Shown here: positions 18,202 to 27,337 of the stretch, one piece after another | Numbering within the stretch: position 1 is the stretch's first letter | How the letters are laid out: every line of letters begins with the position of its first letter | Assembly: GCA_947489325.1 (NCBI GenBank) | Contig: CANLDA010000001.1 | Span: 310,001-374,000 of the forward strand | Reading direction: 5' to 3' | From: an uncultured Paracoccaceae bacterium | Lineage (GTDB): Bacteria > Pseudomonadota > Alphaproteobacteria > Rhodobacterales > Rhodobacteraceae | DNA: 64,000 nucleotides | Notes under the pieces: model-generated | What the model saw: only the letters and a program-made list of their open reading frames with translations | Told to the model about the DNA's origin: nothing | The model's database searches: none | Position numbers and translations under genes: made by a program

Positions 18202-19194
18202 ATGCACGCCCCAACATCCACACCCCTAGCGCATCAACTTCCTCAAACGATTGAACCGCGTAATCCCGGCTGTGAATTGGATATGAATTGGGTCCGCTCT
18301 GTGCAGGTCAACACTTCGGCCATCGAACGCCGCGCCAATACATTGCCCGGTCGTCGATCCGTGAAAAAGGAATATCAAGCCGCGTGGCTGTGCAAAGCCA
18401 TCAGCTTGATCGACCTGACCACCTTATCCGGGGACGACACTTCTGGCCGGGTTGAGCGTCTCTGCGCCAAAGCCCGTCATCCTGTCCGTGCGGACCTCTT
18501 GAAAGCATTGGACATGGAAGGGCTGACCACTGGGGCAATTTGTGTCTACCACGACATGATCACCACTTCCGTTAAGGCGCTCAATGGCTCTGGCATCCCT
18601 GTCGCCGCCGTATCCACAGGGTTTCCGGCAGGGCTGTCCCCCTTTCATCTGCGCGTACAGGAAATCCACGAAAGCGTTGCCGCCGGGGCCGCTGAAATCG
18701 ACATCGTGATTTCACGCCGCCACGTTTTGCAAGGCAACTGGCAGGCGCTTTATGACGAAATGCGCACCTTCCGCGAAGCCTGTGGCGCGACCCATGTCAA
18801 AGCCATCCTTGCCACCGGAGAATTGGGCACACTACGCAATGTCGCGCGCGCCTCTCTGATCTGCATGATGGCCGGTGCCGATTTCATCAAAACATCCACC
18901 GGCAAGGAAAGCGTCAACGCCACGCTACCTGTCACCCTGACCATGATCCGCGCCATCCGCGATTATTATGATCGCACCGGATACCGCGTCGGCTATAAAC
19001 CTGCGGGCGGCATTTCCAAGGCCAAGGACGCGCTGGTCTATCTGTCCATGATCAAGGATGAGCTTGGCAATCGCTGGCTGCAACCCGATCTCTTTCGCTT
19101 TGGCGCATCTTCCCTTTTAGGAGACATCGAACGCCAACTTGAACACCACCTAACTGGCCAATATTCCGTCAATTATCGACATGCCATCGGTTAA
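18202..19194 (+). CDS. deoC: Deoxyribose-phosphate aldolase
   Basis: Cleaves 2-deoxyribose-5-phosphate to glyceraldehyde-3-phosphate and acetaldehyde in deoxynucleoside breakdown. 330 residues, of the long class with an N-terminal extension of about 70 residues. ISLIDLTTLSGDD starts the barrel; VSTGFPAGLSP, AAEIDIVISRRHVLQGNW and VKAILATGELG follow; the Schiff-base lysine is in GADFIKTSTGKE, and GYKPAGGISKAKDAL supplies the second lysine. ATG 18202 gives the usual length; a TTG start upstream is unsupported. The acetaldehyde product makes the aldehyde dehydrogenase 59 bp downstream a logical partner. Confidence 0.94.
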   Translation: MHAPTSTPLAHQLPQTIEPRNPGCELDMNWVRSVQVNTSAIERRANTLPGRRSVKKEYQAAWLCKAISLIDLTTLSGDDTSGRVERLCAKARHPVRADLLKALDMEGLTTGAICVYHDMITTSVKALNGSGIPVAAVSTGFPAGLSPFHLRVQEIHESVAAGAAEIDIVISRRHVLQGNWQALYDEMRTFREACGATHVKAILATGELGTLRNVARASLICMMAGADFIKTSTGKESVNATLPVTLTMIRAIRDYYDRTGYRVGYKPAGGISKAKDALVYLSMIKDELGNRWLQPDLFRFGASSLLGDIERQLEHHLTGQYSVNYRHAIG

Positions 19195-19253
19195 GCATAT
19201 CCGCTCCAAAATTTTCACGCATGACACACAGACCCGCACAAGGCACTGACACA

Positions 19254-21599
19254 ATGACCGTCAAAGACATCTTCGAAACCATGGACTATGGCCCCGCCCC
19301 CGAAAGCGCAGCCGAGGCGTTTGCATGGCTTGTGGACCAAGGGGATCGCTTTGGTCATTTCATCAACGGTACATTCACCCCCCCCGGTGATGGGTTCCTA
19401 TCGCGCAACCCGGCGAATGGTGAAACACTTGCAACCCTGACGCAGGCAACCCAATCAGATGTCGATGCCGCAGTCGCCGCCGCGCGCAAGGCTCAGCCCA
19501 AATGGGGCAAACTTTCCGGCCACAAACGTGCACGCTTTCTCTATGCTCTGGCCCGCCTGCTTCAGAAGCACAGCCGCCTATTCGCAGTGCTGGAAACGCT
19601 AGACAACGGCAAACCCATCCGTGAAAGCCGCGACATCGACATCCCGCTGGTGCATCGCCATTTCTATTACCACGCAGGCATGGCTCAACTGATGGACAGC
19701 GAAATGCCGGATCGCAGGGCAATTGGTGTCTGCGGTCAAATCATTCCTTGGAACTTTCCGCTCCTGATGCTTGCTTGGAAAGTTGCGCCCGCGTTGGCGG
19801 CGGGCAATACCGTGGTCCTGAAACCCGCAGAATACACATCCCTGACCGCATTGTTGTTTGCCGATATCTGCCAACAGGCTGGACTGCCCGAAGGCGTTGT
19901 CAATATCGTAACAGGCGACGGCAACGTGGGTGAAATGATCGTCACACATCCCGACATCGACAAAATCGCCTTTACAGGTTCTACCTCCGTAGGTCGTCGT
20001 ATTCGTGAGCAAACCGCAGGCTCTGGAAAATCTCTGACTCTCGAATTGGGTGGCAAATCCCCCTATATCGTCTTTGACGACGCCGATATCGACAGCGCCA
20101 TTGAAGGGCTGGTTGATGCGATCTGGTTCAACCAAGGGCAGGTCTGCTGCGCCGGATCGCGTCTGCTGGTACAGGAAAACATTGCCGAGCAGTTTTATGA
20201 CAAACTCCGCACCCGCATGAGCGGTCTGCGCCTTGGCAATCCATTAGACAAATGCATTGACATCGGCGCGCTGGTGGACCCCGTACAATTGCAAGCCATC
20301 ACCAATATGGTGAACGCTTGTGAGGACGGGGATGTCTATAGTGCACCGTGTGAAATTCCTGCCGAAGGCAGTTTTTATGCGCCGACGCTGATCACCGGAC
20401 TGTCGCCATCACACCCCTTGATGCAGGAAGAAATCTTTGGCCCTGTCCTGACTGCCACAACTTTCCGCACGCCTTCCGAGGCGGTGCAAATCGCCAACAA
20501 TACACGCTATGGCCTCGCCGCCAGTATCTGGAGCGAAAACATCAATCTTGCGCTGGATATCGCCCCCAAAATCGCCGCAGGAGTGGTCTGGATAAACGCC
20601 ACCAATCTGTTTGATGCGTCCGCCCCCTTTGGCGGCGTACGCGAAAGCGGCTTTGGGCGCGAAGGCGGCTGGGAAGGACTGGACGCCTATACAAAACCCA
20701 AATCCAAATCCAAATCCAAACCGCTGACCAAAACCACTCCTTTTACGGGTAACAAAGGGCCGACTGATCCTCTGGATCGCACAGCGAAACTCTATATCGG
20801 GGGTAAACAAGCACGTCCTGACAGCGGGTATTCACAAAATGTATATGGCCCCAAGGGCACCTTGCTGGGGCAGGTCCCCATCGCAAATCGCAAAGATATC
20901 CGCAACGCAGCTGAGGCCACCCAAGCTGCCAAAAGCTGGTCCAACACCACCGGCCATCTGCGCGCACAAATTCTGTATTATGTCGCCGAAAACCTTTCAG
21001 CCCGCGCAGATGAATTTGCCCGCCACCTGAATGCAATGACCGGCAAACGCAATGGCATGCGCGAGGTCGACGCCTGCATTAATACATTATTCACCTATGC
21101 TGCTTGGGCGGATAAATTCAGCGGCAGCACACGCGATGTACCCATGCGCGGCATTGCCCTCGCTATGCGCGAAGCCGTCGGTACCATCGGAATATTTTGC
21201 CCGGACGAAGCCCCCCTACTTGGCCTAATCACCCCAATGGCCGCCGCCATCGCCATGGGCAATCGCACCATATTGGTCGCCTCGGAAAATTTCCCTCTGG
21301 CAGCAACCGATTTCTACCAAATCCTTGAAACTTCCGACGTTCCTGCCGGCGTGGTCAATATCCTCACAGGATCCCACGTCGATCTGGCACCACATCTTTC
21401 CGGGCATATGGGCATTGATGCCGTCTGGAGCTTTTCAGATAGCCCGCTCTCAAGCACCATCGAAAATGCCAGCGCAAGCAACCTCAAACGCACGTGGGTG
21501 AATAATGCCATGGCGCGCACCTGGCATACAGATCGCGCTCAAGAATTTTTGAACGCCGCAACCGAAGCCAAAACAATCTGGATACCCTACGGCGAATAA
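19254..21599 (+). CDS. Tandem-domain aldehyde dehydrogenase (ALDH16-like)
   Basis: 781 residues made of two ALDH domains. Domain 1 (about 30-480) is complete: IPWNFPLLMLAWKVAPALAAGNT, FTGSTSVGRRI, LELGGKSP with the general-base Glu, and FNQGQVCCAGSR with catalytic Cys298. Domain 2 (about 505-781) keeps the fold (YGPKGTLLGQVP, GIFCPDEAPLLGLITPMAAAIAMGN) but has no cysteine at the equivalent place, as known for ALDH16-type enzymes where it is structural. A KSKSKSK linker joins them. ATG 19254 is preferred over 19221. Next to deoC, the likely job is oxidising the acetaldehyde from deoxyribose. Confidence 0.9.
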   Translation: MTVKDIFETMDYGPAPESAAEAFAWLVDQGDRFGHFINGTFTPPGDGFLSRNPANGETLATLTQATQSDVDAAVAAARKAQPKWGKLSGHKRARFLYALARLLQKHSRLFAVLETLDNGKPIRESRDIDIPLVHRHFYYHAGMAQLMDSEMPDRRAIGVCGQIIPWNFPLLMLAWKVAPALAAGNTVVLKPAEYTSLTALLFADICQQAGLPEGVVNIVTGDGNVGEMIVTHPDIDKIAFTGSTSVGRRIREQTAGSGKSLTLELGGKSPYIVFDDADIDSAIEGLVDAIWFNQGQVCCAGSRLLVQENIAEQFYDKLRTRMSGLRLGNPLDKCIDIGALVDPVQLQAITNMVNACEDGDVYSAPCEIPAEGSFYAPTLITGLSPSHPLMQEEIFGPVLTATTFRTPSEAVQIANNTRYGLAASIWSENINLALDIAPKIAAGVVWINATNLFDASAPFGGVRESGFGREGGWEGLDAYTKPKSKSKSKPLTKTTPFTGNKGPTDPLDRTAKLYIGGKQARPDSGYSQNVYGPKGTLLGQVPIANRKDIRNAAEATQAAKSWSNTTGHLRAQILYYVAENLSARADEFARHLNAMTGKRNGMREVDACINTLFTYAAWADKFSGSTRDVPMRGIALAMREAVGTIGIFCPDEAPLLGLITPMAAAIAMGNRTILVASENFPLAATDFYQILETSDVPAGVVNILTGSHVDLAPHLSGHMGIDAVWSFSDSPLSSTIENASASNLKRTWVNNAMARTWHTDRAQEFLNAATEAKTIWIPYGE
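20698..20720 (+). repeat. CCAAAT hexanucleotide microsatellite inside ALDH linker
   Basis: Nearly four tandem copies of CCAAAT encode the Lys-Ser linker between the two ALDH domains. Each slip adds or removes two residues without breaking frame, so the linker length may vary between strains. Confidence 0.85.
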
Positions 21600-21611
21600 G
21601 GCTCTTCTTCT

Positions 21612-21740
21612 TGCCAAAAATATCCTGGGGTGAATGCGGCATCGCCGCAGAGGGGCAAGGCCCCTACGCCGAGCGTAGCGAGGCCATGCCCAACTCTTTG
21701 ACGGCAATTTATTGCCTGAAAAAGAGGCGGGAGCCCTAGG
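21612..21740. repeat. Intergenic repeat with tandem stem-loops
   Basis: After the ALDH stop, two perfect 15-nt stem-loops stand side by side: TGCGGC-ATC-GCCGCA (21635-21649) and AGGGGC-AAG-GCCCCT (21651-21665). They are preceded by AAAATATCCTGGGG and followed by GGCAATTTATTGCC. The arrangement resembles the REP-like intergenic elements of Rhodobacteraceae. It may also end transcription of the convergent genes. Confidence 0.6.
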
Positions 21741-21746
21741 TTTTGA

Positions 21747-23048
21747 TCAAGGCAAACCCTGCGGCTTTCCAACCACGACGAAATGTAAATCTGAAGGCTT
21801 CAACAGGTCTTTGGCCACACGGTTTACATCTTCCAGTGTAACCGCCATCACCTTGTCATTGCGGGTGGCGATGTAATCAGTCGGCAACCCCTGCATTTGC
21901 ATGCCCACCATGATATTGGCAATCGGACCGTTTCCATCAAATCGCAATGGATAAGCGCCAGTCAGATAAGTTTGCGCGCGTTCCAATTCTTGCGCACTCA
22001 CACCCATTTGTGCCGCTTTGGACCATTCCTCACGGATCACTTCAATGGCTTGTGCAACCCGATCATTGGCGGAGGCAACGCTTCCAAGATACAGTTCGGT
22101 CAGATCACGCGGTACAAGATAGGAATACACCCCATAGGTCAGGCCACGTTTTTCACGCACCTCTTCCATCAAGCGGCTTTCAAAACCACCACCACCCAGC
22201 ACGACATTCAACACATATGCGGCAAAGAAATCCGGGTCATCCCGCGTGATGCCCGTGTGCCCAAAACGCACCACGGATTGCGGGGTATCAAAATCTACAA
22301 CCGTCACTCCACCTTCCAGCGCGTAATCTGCGCGCTCAGGCAAAGGGGCGCCACTTTCGGGCAACGCACCCAGTAATTCATCCAAAAGAATGCCAAGGTC
22401 TTCGGCTGATATATCCCCAACAGCCGCCACATAAAGGCGATCCCGCGCGAGGGTATCGCGGTGTGCCTGCATAATGTCTTCTTGGGTCAGTGCCGCGACA
22501 CTGTCGAGGGTTCCATTGTAATCACTGCCATAGGGGTGATCGCCAAATGCCTGCGAGTTAAATGCCTTGCGGGCAATTTCATCGGGATCTTTTTCATTTG
22601 AACGTATACCAGAGACAACCTGCGCACGCACACGGTCCAGAGATGCACTGTCAAACGTCGGGGCCACAAGGCTTTGACGCAACAAAGCAATGGCCTCATC
22701 TCTATTTTCGCTCAAAAACCGGGCAGAGATGGACAGGGTATCATCCCCCACATCATAGCCAAATTCCGCGGCCAACGCCTCACGAGCGCGCGCAAATTCT
22801 TGCGAATCCATGTCGCCAGCGCCCTCTTCCAACAGGCCGACCATCAGATTAACGGACCCGCGTTTTTCAGGCCGATCAAGCGATGCGCCACCCCGAAAAC
22901 GGATTTCCAGCGCTGTGAATGGGATGGAATGTTCCTCGACCAACCACGCCTTGATCCCACCCGGCGATGTGACCTCTTGAATATCCGTCGCGGCCCAAAG
23001 TGGCAGGGCAAAAATCATCGCAGTAAGGGTTGCAAGAATACGCATCAT
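21747..23048 (-). CDS. M16 peptidase-like protein, inactive type
   Basis: 433 residues with an N-terminal signal peptide (cut after about LPLWA). The M16 fold is clear: LEIRFRGGASLDRPEKRGSVNLM, the middle LYVAAVGDIS, and the C-terminal LGGGGFESRLMEEVREKRGLTYGVYSY. The catalytic HXXEH is replaced (VNLMVGLLEEGA), so zinc binding is lost; the R and Y of the substrate-binding half remain. Start overlaps the stop of the active partner by ATGA, so the two are probably made 1:1 and form the usual active/inactive heterodimer in the periplasm. Confidence 0.92.
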   Translation of the reverse strand: MMRILATLTAMIFALPLWAATDIQEVTSPGGIKAWLVEEHSIPFTALEIRFRGGASLDRPEKRGSVNLMVGLLEEGAGDMDSQEFARAREALAAEFGYDVGDDTLSISARFLSENRDEAIALLRQSLVAPTFDSASLDRVRAQVVSGIRSNEKDPDEIARKAFNSQAFGDHPYGSDYNGTLDSVAALTQEDIMQAHRDTLARDRLYVAAVGDISAEDLGILLDELLGALPESGAPLPERADYALEGGVTVVDFDTPQSVVRFGHTGITRDDPDFFAAYVLNVVLGGGGFESRLMEEVREKRGLTYGVYSYLVPRDLTELYLGSVASANDRVAQAIEVIREEWSKAAQMGVSAQELERAQTYLTGAYPLRFDGNGPIANIMVGMQMQGLPTDYIATRNDKVMAVTLEDVNRVAKDLLKPSDLHFVVVGKPQGLP

Positions 23049-24379
23049 TGGCCTGCCTCCGTCAGTGGTTTCAACCAGCCAGTGACTGATCGATCTTTGT
23101 TAAAGACGTCTTTCGCGGCAGCGATGATATCTTCACCAGAGACCGCCTGCAGAGTTTCAGACCACGTTTGCACGTCATGAATCGTCAATCCGCTTGCCAA
23201 GGCCCGACCATACCGGTTGGCAATGGCCCCGACATCATCCTGCGCATAAATCTGTGCCGCACGAATTTGTTGTTTGATGCGCGCCAATTGATCTGCATCC
23301 ACCCCGGTTTCGATGAACTGCGCAATCACCGCATCTGTGGCGTCTTCGACCTCTTGTAAAGAAACACCCTGTGCAGGAACCACAATTAGGTCAAATGTCG
23401 TATCATCCAGTGACGTGCCGCCATAATAGGCTGCGGTATAAACCGTCAAAGGCTGATCAAACTGGAGCTTTTCGGTCAGAACAGACGTGGTTCCGCCGCC
23501 CAAGATCTCGGCCAAGATCGTCAACGCAGCCGCCTGCTTCTGTACGCCGCTATCACGTTCAGGGGCTAAATAAGATCGGCTGACATAAGGTTGCGCCACG
23601 CGCGCGTCGCTAAATTCCATTCGACGCGCCGCCGTTTGGGGAGGCTCTTGGGGTCGCATGCGTTCAGGCAAATCAGGATTGGCCGGGATCACTCCGTAAT
23701 AGGTTTCGGCCAATGCCTTAACCGCATCGGGCTCCACATCTCCAGCCACCACAAGGATCGCATTATTTGGCGCATAATATGTTTTGTAATAGTCCAGCGC
23801 ATCTGAAAGTGTCAGCTGGCTCATTTCGTGTTTCCAGCCAATCACCGGCACACTGTATGGATGGTTCAGATATTGTGCGGCGTTCTTTTGTTCACGAAAC
23901 AAGGCACCCGCGCTGTTTTCAACACGTTGGTTGCGTTCTTCCAAAATCACATCGCGTTCTGTCAGAATATCCGTTTCATCCAAACGCAGATTGACCATTC
24001 GGTCGCTCTCCATCCGCATCATCAGCTCCAGTCGATCTGCGGCGATGCGTTGGTAATAGGCGGTATAATCATAGCTGGTGAAGGCATTATCACGCCCGCC
24101 ATTCGCCGCCACGGTGGCCGAAAACTCTCCTGGGGCCAAAGTATCCGTGCCCTTGAACAACAGATGTTCCAGAAAATGTGCCACGCCGGACACACCGGGC
24201 CGTTCATCGGCAGATCCTGCGCGATACCAAACCATATGCATGACAACCGGTGCGCGGTGATCTTCCACCACGACAACCTGCATGCCATTATCCAAAATAA
24301 AATCTGTCACTTGCTCCTGCGCAAGCGTCATGGTTGGCACCACGAACAACAGGCTCAAAATTCCCAGAACTGCGCGCAT
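23045..24379 (-). CDS. M16 zinc peptidase, active subunit
   Basis: 444 residues, secreted (signal peptide MRAVLGILSLLFVVPTMTLA). HFLEH at residues 68-72 is the inverted zinc motif, with the distal glutamate in a later helix around residues 145-152 (LEERNQRVENS). The second half has LGGGTTSVLTEKLQ but no R-Y pair, complementing its inactive partner downstream. The pair likely degrades peptides in the periplasm. The operon starts here; the terminator of the preceding gene lies upstream. Confidence 0.93.
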   Translation of the reverse strand: MRAVLGILSLLFVVPTMTLAQEQVTDFILDNGMQVVVVEDHRAPVVMHMVWYRAGSADERPGVSGVAHFLEHLLFKGTDTLAPGEFSATVAANGGRDNAFTSYDYTAYYQRIAADRLELMMRMESDRMVNLRLDETDILTERDVILEERNQRVENSAGALFREQKNAAQYLNHPYSVPVIGWKHEMSQLTLSDALDYYKTYYAPNNAILVVAGDVEPDAVKALAETYYGVIPANPDLPERMRPQEPPQTAARRMEFSDARVAQPYVSRSYLAPERDSGVQKQAAALTILAEILGGGTTSVLTEKLQFDQPLTVYTAAYYGGTSLDDTTFDLIVVPAQGVSLQEVEDATDAVIAQFIETGVDADQLARIKQQIRAAQIYAQDDVGAIANRYGRALASGLTIHDVQTWSETLQAVSGEDIIAAAKDVFNKDRSVTGWLKPLTEAGQ

Positions 24380-24512
24380 GTTTTTCTCCTGTTGTGTCTG
24401 CTTGCCCTATAGATACGTCCACTTGGGTCCGCATCAAGCCTTCAAACGGGAAAGTGAGGAAATCGTAAAGACGACGCACGCCTTTTGATGACGACGCAAC
24501 GGCTGTTGCAAC

Positions 24513-24538
24513 AAAAAACCCTGACAACTTGTCAGGGT
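24513..24538 (-). terminator. Rho-independent terminator after DUF3035 gene
   Basis: Perfect 8-bp stem ACCCTGAC / GTCAGGGT with a 5-nt loop; read on the minus strand it is followed by TTTTTTG. It ends the DUF3035 transcript and separates it from the M16 operon. Confidence 0.85.
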
Positions 24539-24558
24539 CAGATGCGTTGTTTCATTGA

Positions 24559-25071
24559 TTAGTTTTGCGGTGGCACCGCAGGTGTCTTCGCCCCGGCACG
24601 ACGCCAGCGCGCAAGTTCCTGATAGGCATCCAGATGGTGGAATTTGTACACTTTGTTGTAAGAGTCCGTTTTCACCAGCTTAATATTTGTAAAGCGCCCG
24701 CGCCGTTTGCGCAGTTTGGCGTCTTCTTCTGCCAATGTGGCACGGATATTTGCATCTGTGCCTTTGCGTGCGACATAGCTGACAAGACCTTGATCGCCTG
24801 TTCCGACTTGACCAGACACCGCAGGCGTGCGTTTGCCGCCAAGCACTGCAAGGGCATCACCAATAGGATCAACATCCGTGATATTTGTTCCGCCGGGTGT
24901 TGGGGGTGGCAAAGCACTGTAATCTTCAGGCGCGCTCAGGGGTTTGCTGGGAAGGATCACAAATTCATCCGGCCCATTGCCGTCATTGGTCAGGACACGA
25001 ATGCCCTTTTGGTTTGAGCAAGCGCTCAACGCCAGTCCCATAATCAAAATCAACGCCTGCGACTTGCGCAT
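24559..25071 (-). CDS. DUF3035 lipoprotein (outer-membrane assembly-associated)
   Basis: 170 residues. A short lipoprotein signal with lipobox LSAC (Cys near residue 17 of the chosen start) is followed by a conserved domain (EFVILPSKPLSAPEDYSALPPPTPGGTN), then a glycine-rich and a basic segment (RKRRGRFTNIKLV). DUF3035 lipoproteins of Rhodobacterales are linked to the BAM complex (BamF). ATG 25071 is chosen for GGGAG 8 nt upstream. It follows lspA on the same strand, which is fitting because LspA processes its signal. Confidence 0.85.
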   Translation of the reverse strand: MRKSQALILIMGLALSACSNQKGIRVLTNDGNGPDEFVILPSKPLSAPEDYSALPPPTPGGTNITDVDPIGDALAVLGGKRTPAVSGQVGTGDQGLVSYVARKGTDANIRATLAEEDAKLRKRRGRFTNIKLVKTDSYNKVYKFHHLDAYQELARWRRAGAKTPAVPPQN

Positions 25072-25166
25072 TCCATCACTCCCGCTCAAAGCGATTTCGT
25101 TTTATCGGCATACATGTCATAAACACAAGCCCTTGAGGCAAGACTTACCGCATCATGACAGCCGCG

Positions 25167-25637
25167 TCACGTGGCCTTTTTGCCGCCAGCAAAAAAGACC
25201 AGCCCCAAAGCCCCGACAAAAATCGAAACATCCGCAACATTAAAGGCATACGGGTTCTCAAACCCGCAACACGACATGTTCAAAAAATCCGCAACCGCCC
25301 CATAAAGCAAGCGATCTACGATATTTCCCAAGGCACCACCAACCAGCAAACCTGCTGAAAGGAAACCGTATTTTCCCGGTTGATCCTTGTGCACCCAATA
25401 AAGAACCAGCCCAGACACAAGCACCGCAATCCCGATCAATGCCCACTTTCGAATGTCGGAACTGCCTGACATCAAGCCAAAATTAACGCCTTCGTTCCAT
25501 GCCATGCGAAAATTCAATACGGGAGGCAAAACGTCGATTTCACCGCGTTGGCGCAAATCAAGCCAATGCACCACAAAATATTTACTCGCCTGATCTATCA
25601 GAAACGACCAGAATCCTGCCCAGAACACCACCTTCAT
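25167..25637 (-). CDS. lspA: Lipoprotein signal peptidase II
   Basis: Cleaves signal peptides of prolipoproteins in the inner membrane. 156 residues with four membrane helices. Conserved features are FLIDQASKYFVV near residue 12, the FRMAWNEGVNFGL loop, GNIVDRLLYGAVADF with catalytic Asp117 and FNVADVSIF with Asp136. Normal family length. It lies about 90 bp downstream of purH, and DUF3035 follows after about 95 bp. Confidence 0.95.
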   Translation of the reverse strand: MKVVFWAGFWSFLIDQASKYFVVHWLDLRQRGEIDVLPPVLNFRMAWNEGVNFGLMSGSSDIRKWALIGIAVLVSGLVLYWVHKDQPGKYGFLSAGLLVGGALGNIVDRLLYGAVADFLNMSCCGFENPYAFNVADVSIFVGALGLVFFAGGKKAT

Positions 25638-25729
25638 GGTCTTGCCCTCTTTTGCCTCGCGGCGCTTTGCGCCTTGTGTTGTTGGGTAACGGACAGGTCA
25701 GCCTGCCCGATACCTATCATTGTCTCGCC

Positions 25730-27319
25730 TTAGTGACGGAAATGGCGCATGCCTGTGAACACCATCGCCAATCCGGCCTCATCTGCTGCCTTGATCACAT
25801 CTTCGTCACGCATGGATCCACCCGGCTGAATAACCGCCGTGGCGCCCGCCTCTGCTGCGGTCAACAGCCCATCCGAGAATGGGAAAAATGCATCAGATGC
25901 AACGACTGATCCTTGTGTCAGTGGCGCATCAAGACCCATTGCCTCTGCCATGTCTTGCGATTTACGCGCGGCGATGCGTGTGCTGTCTACGCGACTCATC
26001 TGACCTGCGCCCACGCCAACGGTTGCCCCGTCTTTGACATAAACAATGGCATTGGATTTCACGTGCTTGGCCACTTTCCATGCGAACAACAGATCGGCCA
26101 TTTCCTGCTCAGAAGGGGCGCGTTTGGTGACGACCTTCAGATCATCCATGTCAATGTGACCCGAATCTTTGTTCTGCATCAGCAGGCCACCGGCCACCTG
26201 TTTGACATACATCGACGCCGCCAGCGGATCAGCCAGCCCATCGGTTGTCAGCAGTCGCAAGTTTTTCTTGGCAGCAAAAACAGCGCGCGCCGCATCATCG
26301 GCTCCCGGCGCAATCACCACTTCGGTAAAGATACCGCTAATTTCCTCGGCGGTGGGGCCATCCAGCGGCTGGTTCAGCGCGATAATGCCACCAAAGGCTG
26401 ACGTGCGGTCACAATCAAACGCACGGCCATACGCTTCTTTCAATGTGCCGCCTGTCGCCACACCACATGGGTTGGCGTGTTTGATGATGGCACAAGCGGC
26501 GCCATTGGTCGGGTCAAATTCGCTCACCAATTCAAACGCGGCGTCGGTGTCGTTGATGTTGTTATACGACAGTTCTTTGCCTTGATGCTGGGTGAAATTC
26601 GCCACACCCGGGCGGGGTGATCCATCCACATAGAACGCGGCTTTCTGATGGGGGTTTTCCCCATAGCGCAGGGTTTGCGCCAATTGACCGGCCACGACAC
26701 GACGGCGGGGTGACTCATTTTTCAAGGCATCCGCCATCCATGTGCTGACGGCGGCATCATAGGCCCCGGTGCGGGCATAGGCGATCTGTGCCAACCATTG
26801 ACGAAATGCATAGGATGTCTGCCCATCGTTGGCATCCAATTCTGCCAGCAATGCACCGTAATCTTCAACATCCACAACAACGTTCACAAACCCATGGTTT
26901 TTCGCTGCCGCGCGGATCATCGCCGGGCCACCAATGTCGATGTTTTCGATGCAGGTGTTATAATCAGCGCCCTTGGCGACGGTTTCCTCAAACGGATACA
27001 GGTTCACCACCAACAGGTCGATTTCACCTATGCCATGTTCAGACAGCGCGGCCACATGATCGTCGTTGTCGCGCAGTGCAAGCAAACCTCCGTGCACCTT
27101 GGGGTGCAGGGTTTTGACACGGCCATCCATCATTTCTGGAAAACCAGTCACATCCGCAACGTCAATCACCGTCAGTCCGGCATCGCGCATTGCTTTGGCG
27201 GATCCACCAGTGGACAGCAATTCCACCCCACGCGCCGAAAGCGCCTGTGCAAGGTCTATCAACCCGGTCTTGTCGGATACGGAAATCAGGGCGCGGCGAA
27301 CGGGGTGCAGGTCAGTCAT
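25730..27319 (-). CDS. purH: Bifunctional AICAR transformylase / IMP cyclohydrolase
   Basis: Carries out the last two steps of IMP synthesis. 529 residues. N-terminal cyclohydrolase (MGS-like) domain: [49 protein letters not shown] and [11 protein letters not shown]-terminal formyltransferase: [25 protein letters not shown] with the KH pair, [15 protein letters not shown], and the end [28 protein letters not shown]. All expected motifs are present. It follows the heparinase-like gene by 18 bp. Confidence 0.98.
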   Translation of the reverse strand: MTDLHPVRRALISVSDKTGLIDLAQALSARGVELLSTGGSAKAMRDAGLTVIDVADVTGFPEMMDGRVKTLHPKVHGGLLALRDNDDHVAALSEHGIGEIDLLVVNLYPFEETVAKGADYNTCIENIDIGGPAMIRAAAKNHGFVNVVVDVEDYGALLAELDANDGQTSYAFRQWLAQIAYARTGAYDAAVSTWMADALKNESPRRRVVAGQLAQTLRYGENPHQKAAFYVDGSPRPGVANFTQHQGKELSYNNINDTDAAFELVSEFDPTNGAACAIIKHANPCGVATGGTLKEAYGRAFDCDRTSAFGGIIALNQPLDGPTAEEISGIFTEVVIAPGADDAARAVFAAKKNLRLLTTDGLADPLAASMYVKQVAGGLLMQNKDSGHIDMDDLKVVTKRAPSEQEMADLLFAWKVAKHVKSNAIVYVKDGATVGVGAGQMSRVDSTRIAARKSQDMAEAMGLDAPLTQGSVVASDAFFPFSDGLLTAAEAGATAVIQPGGSMRDEDVIKAADEAGLAMVFTGMRHFRH

Positions 27320-27337
27320 CGGATCAAAGGGTCCTAT

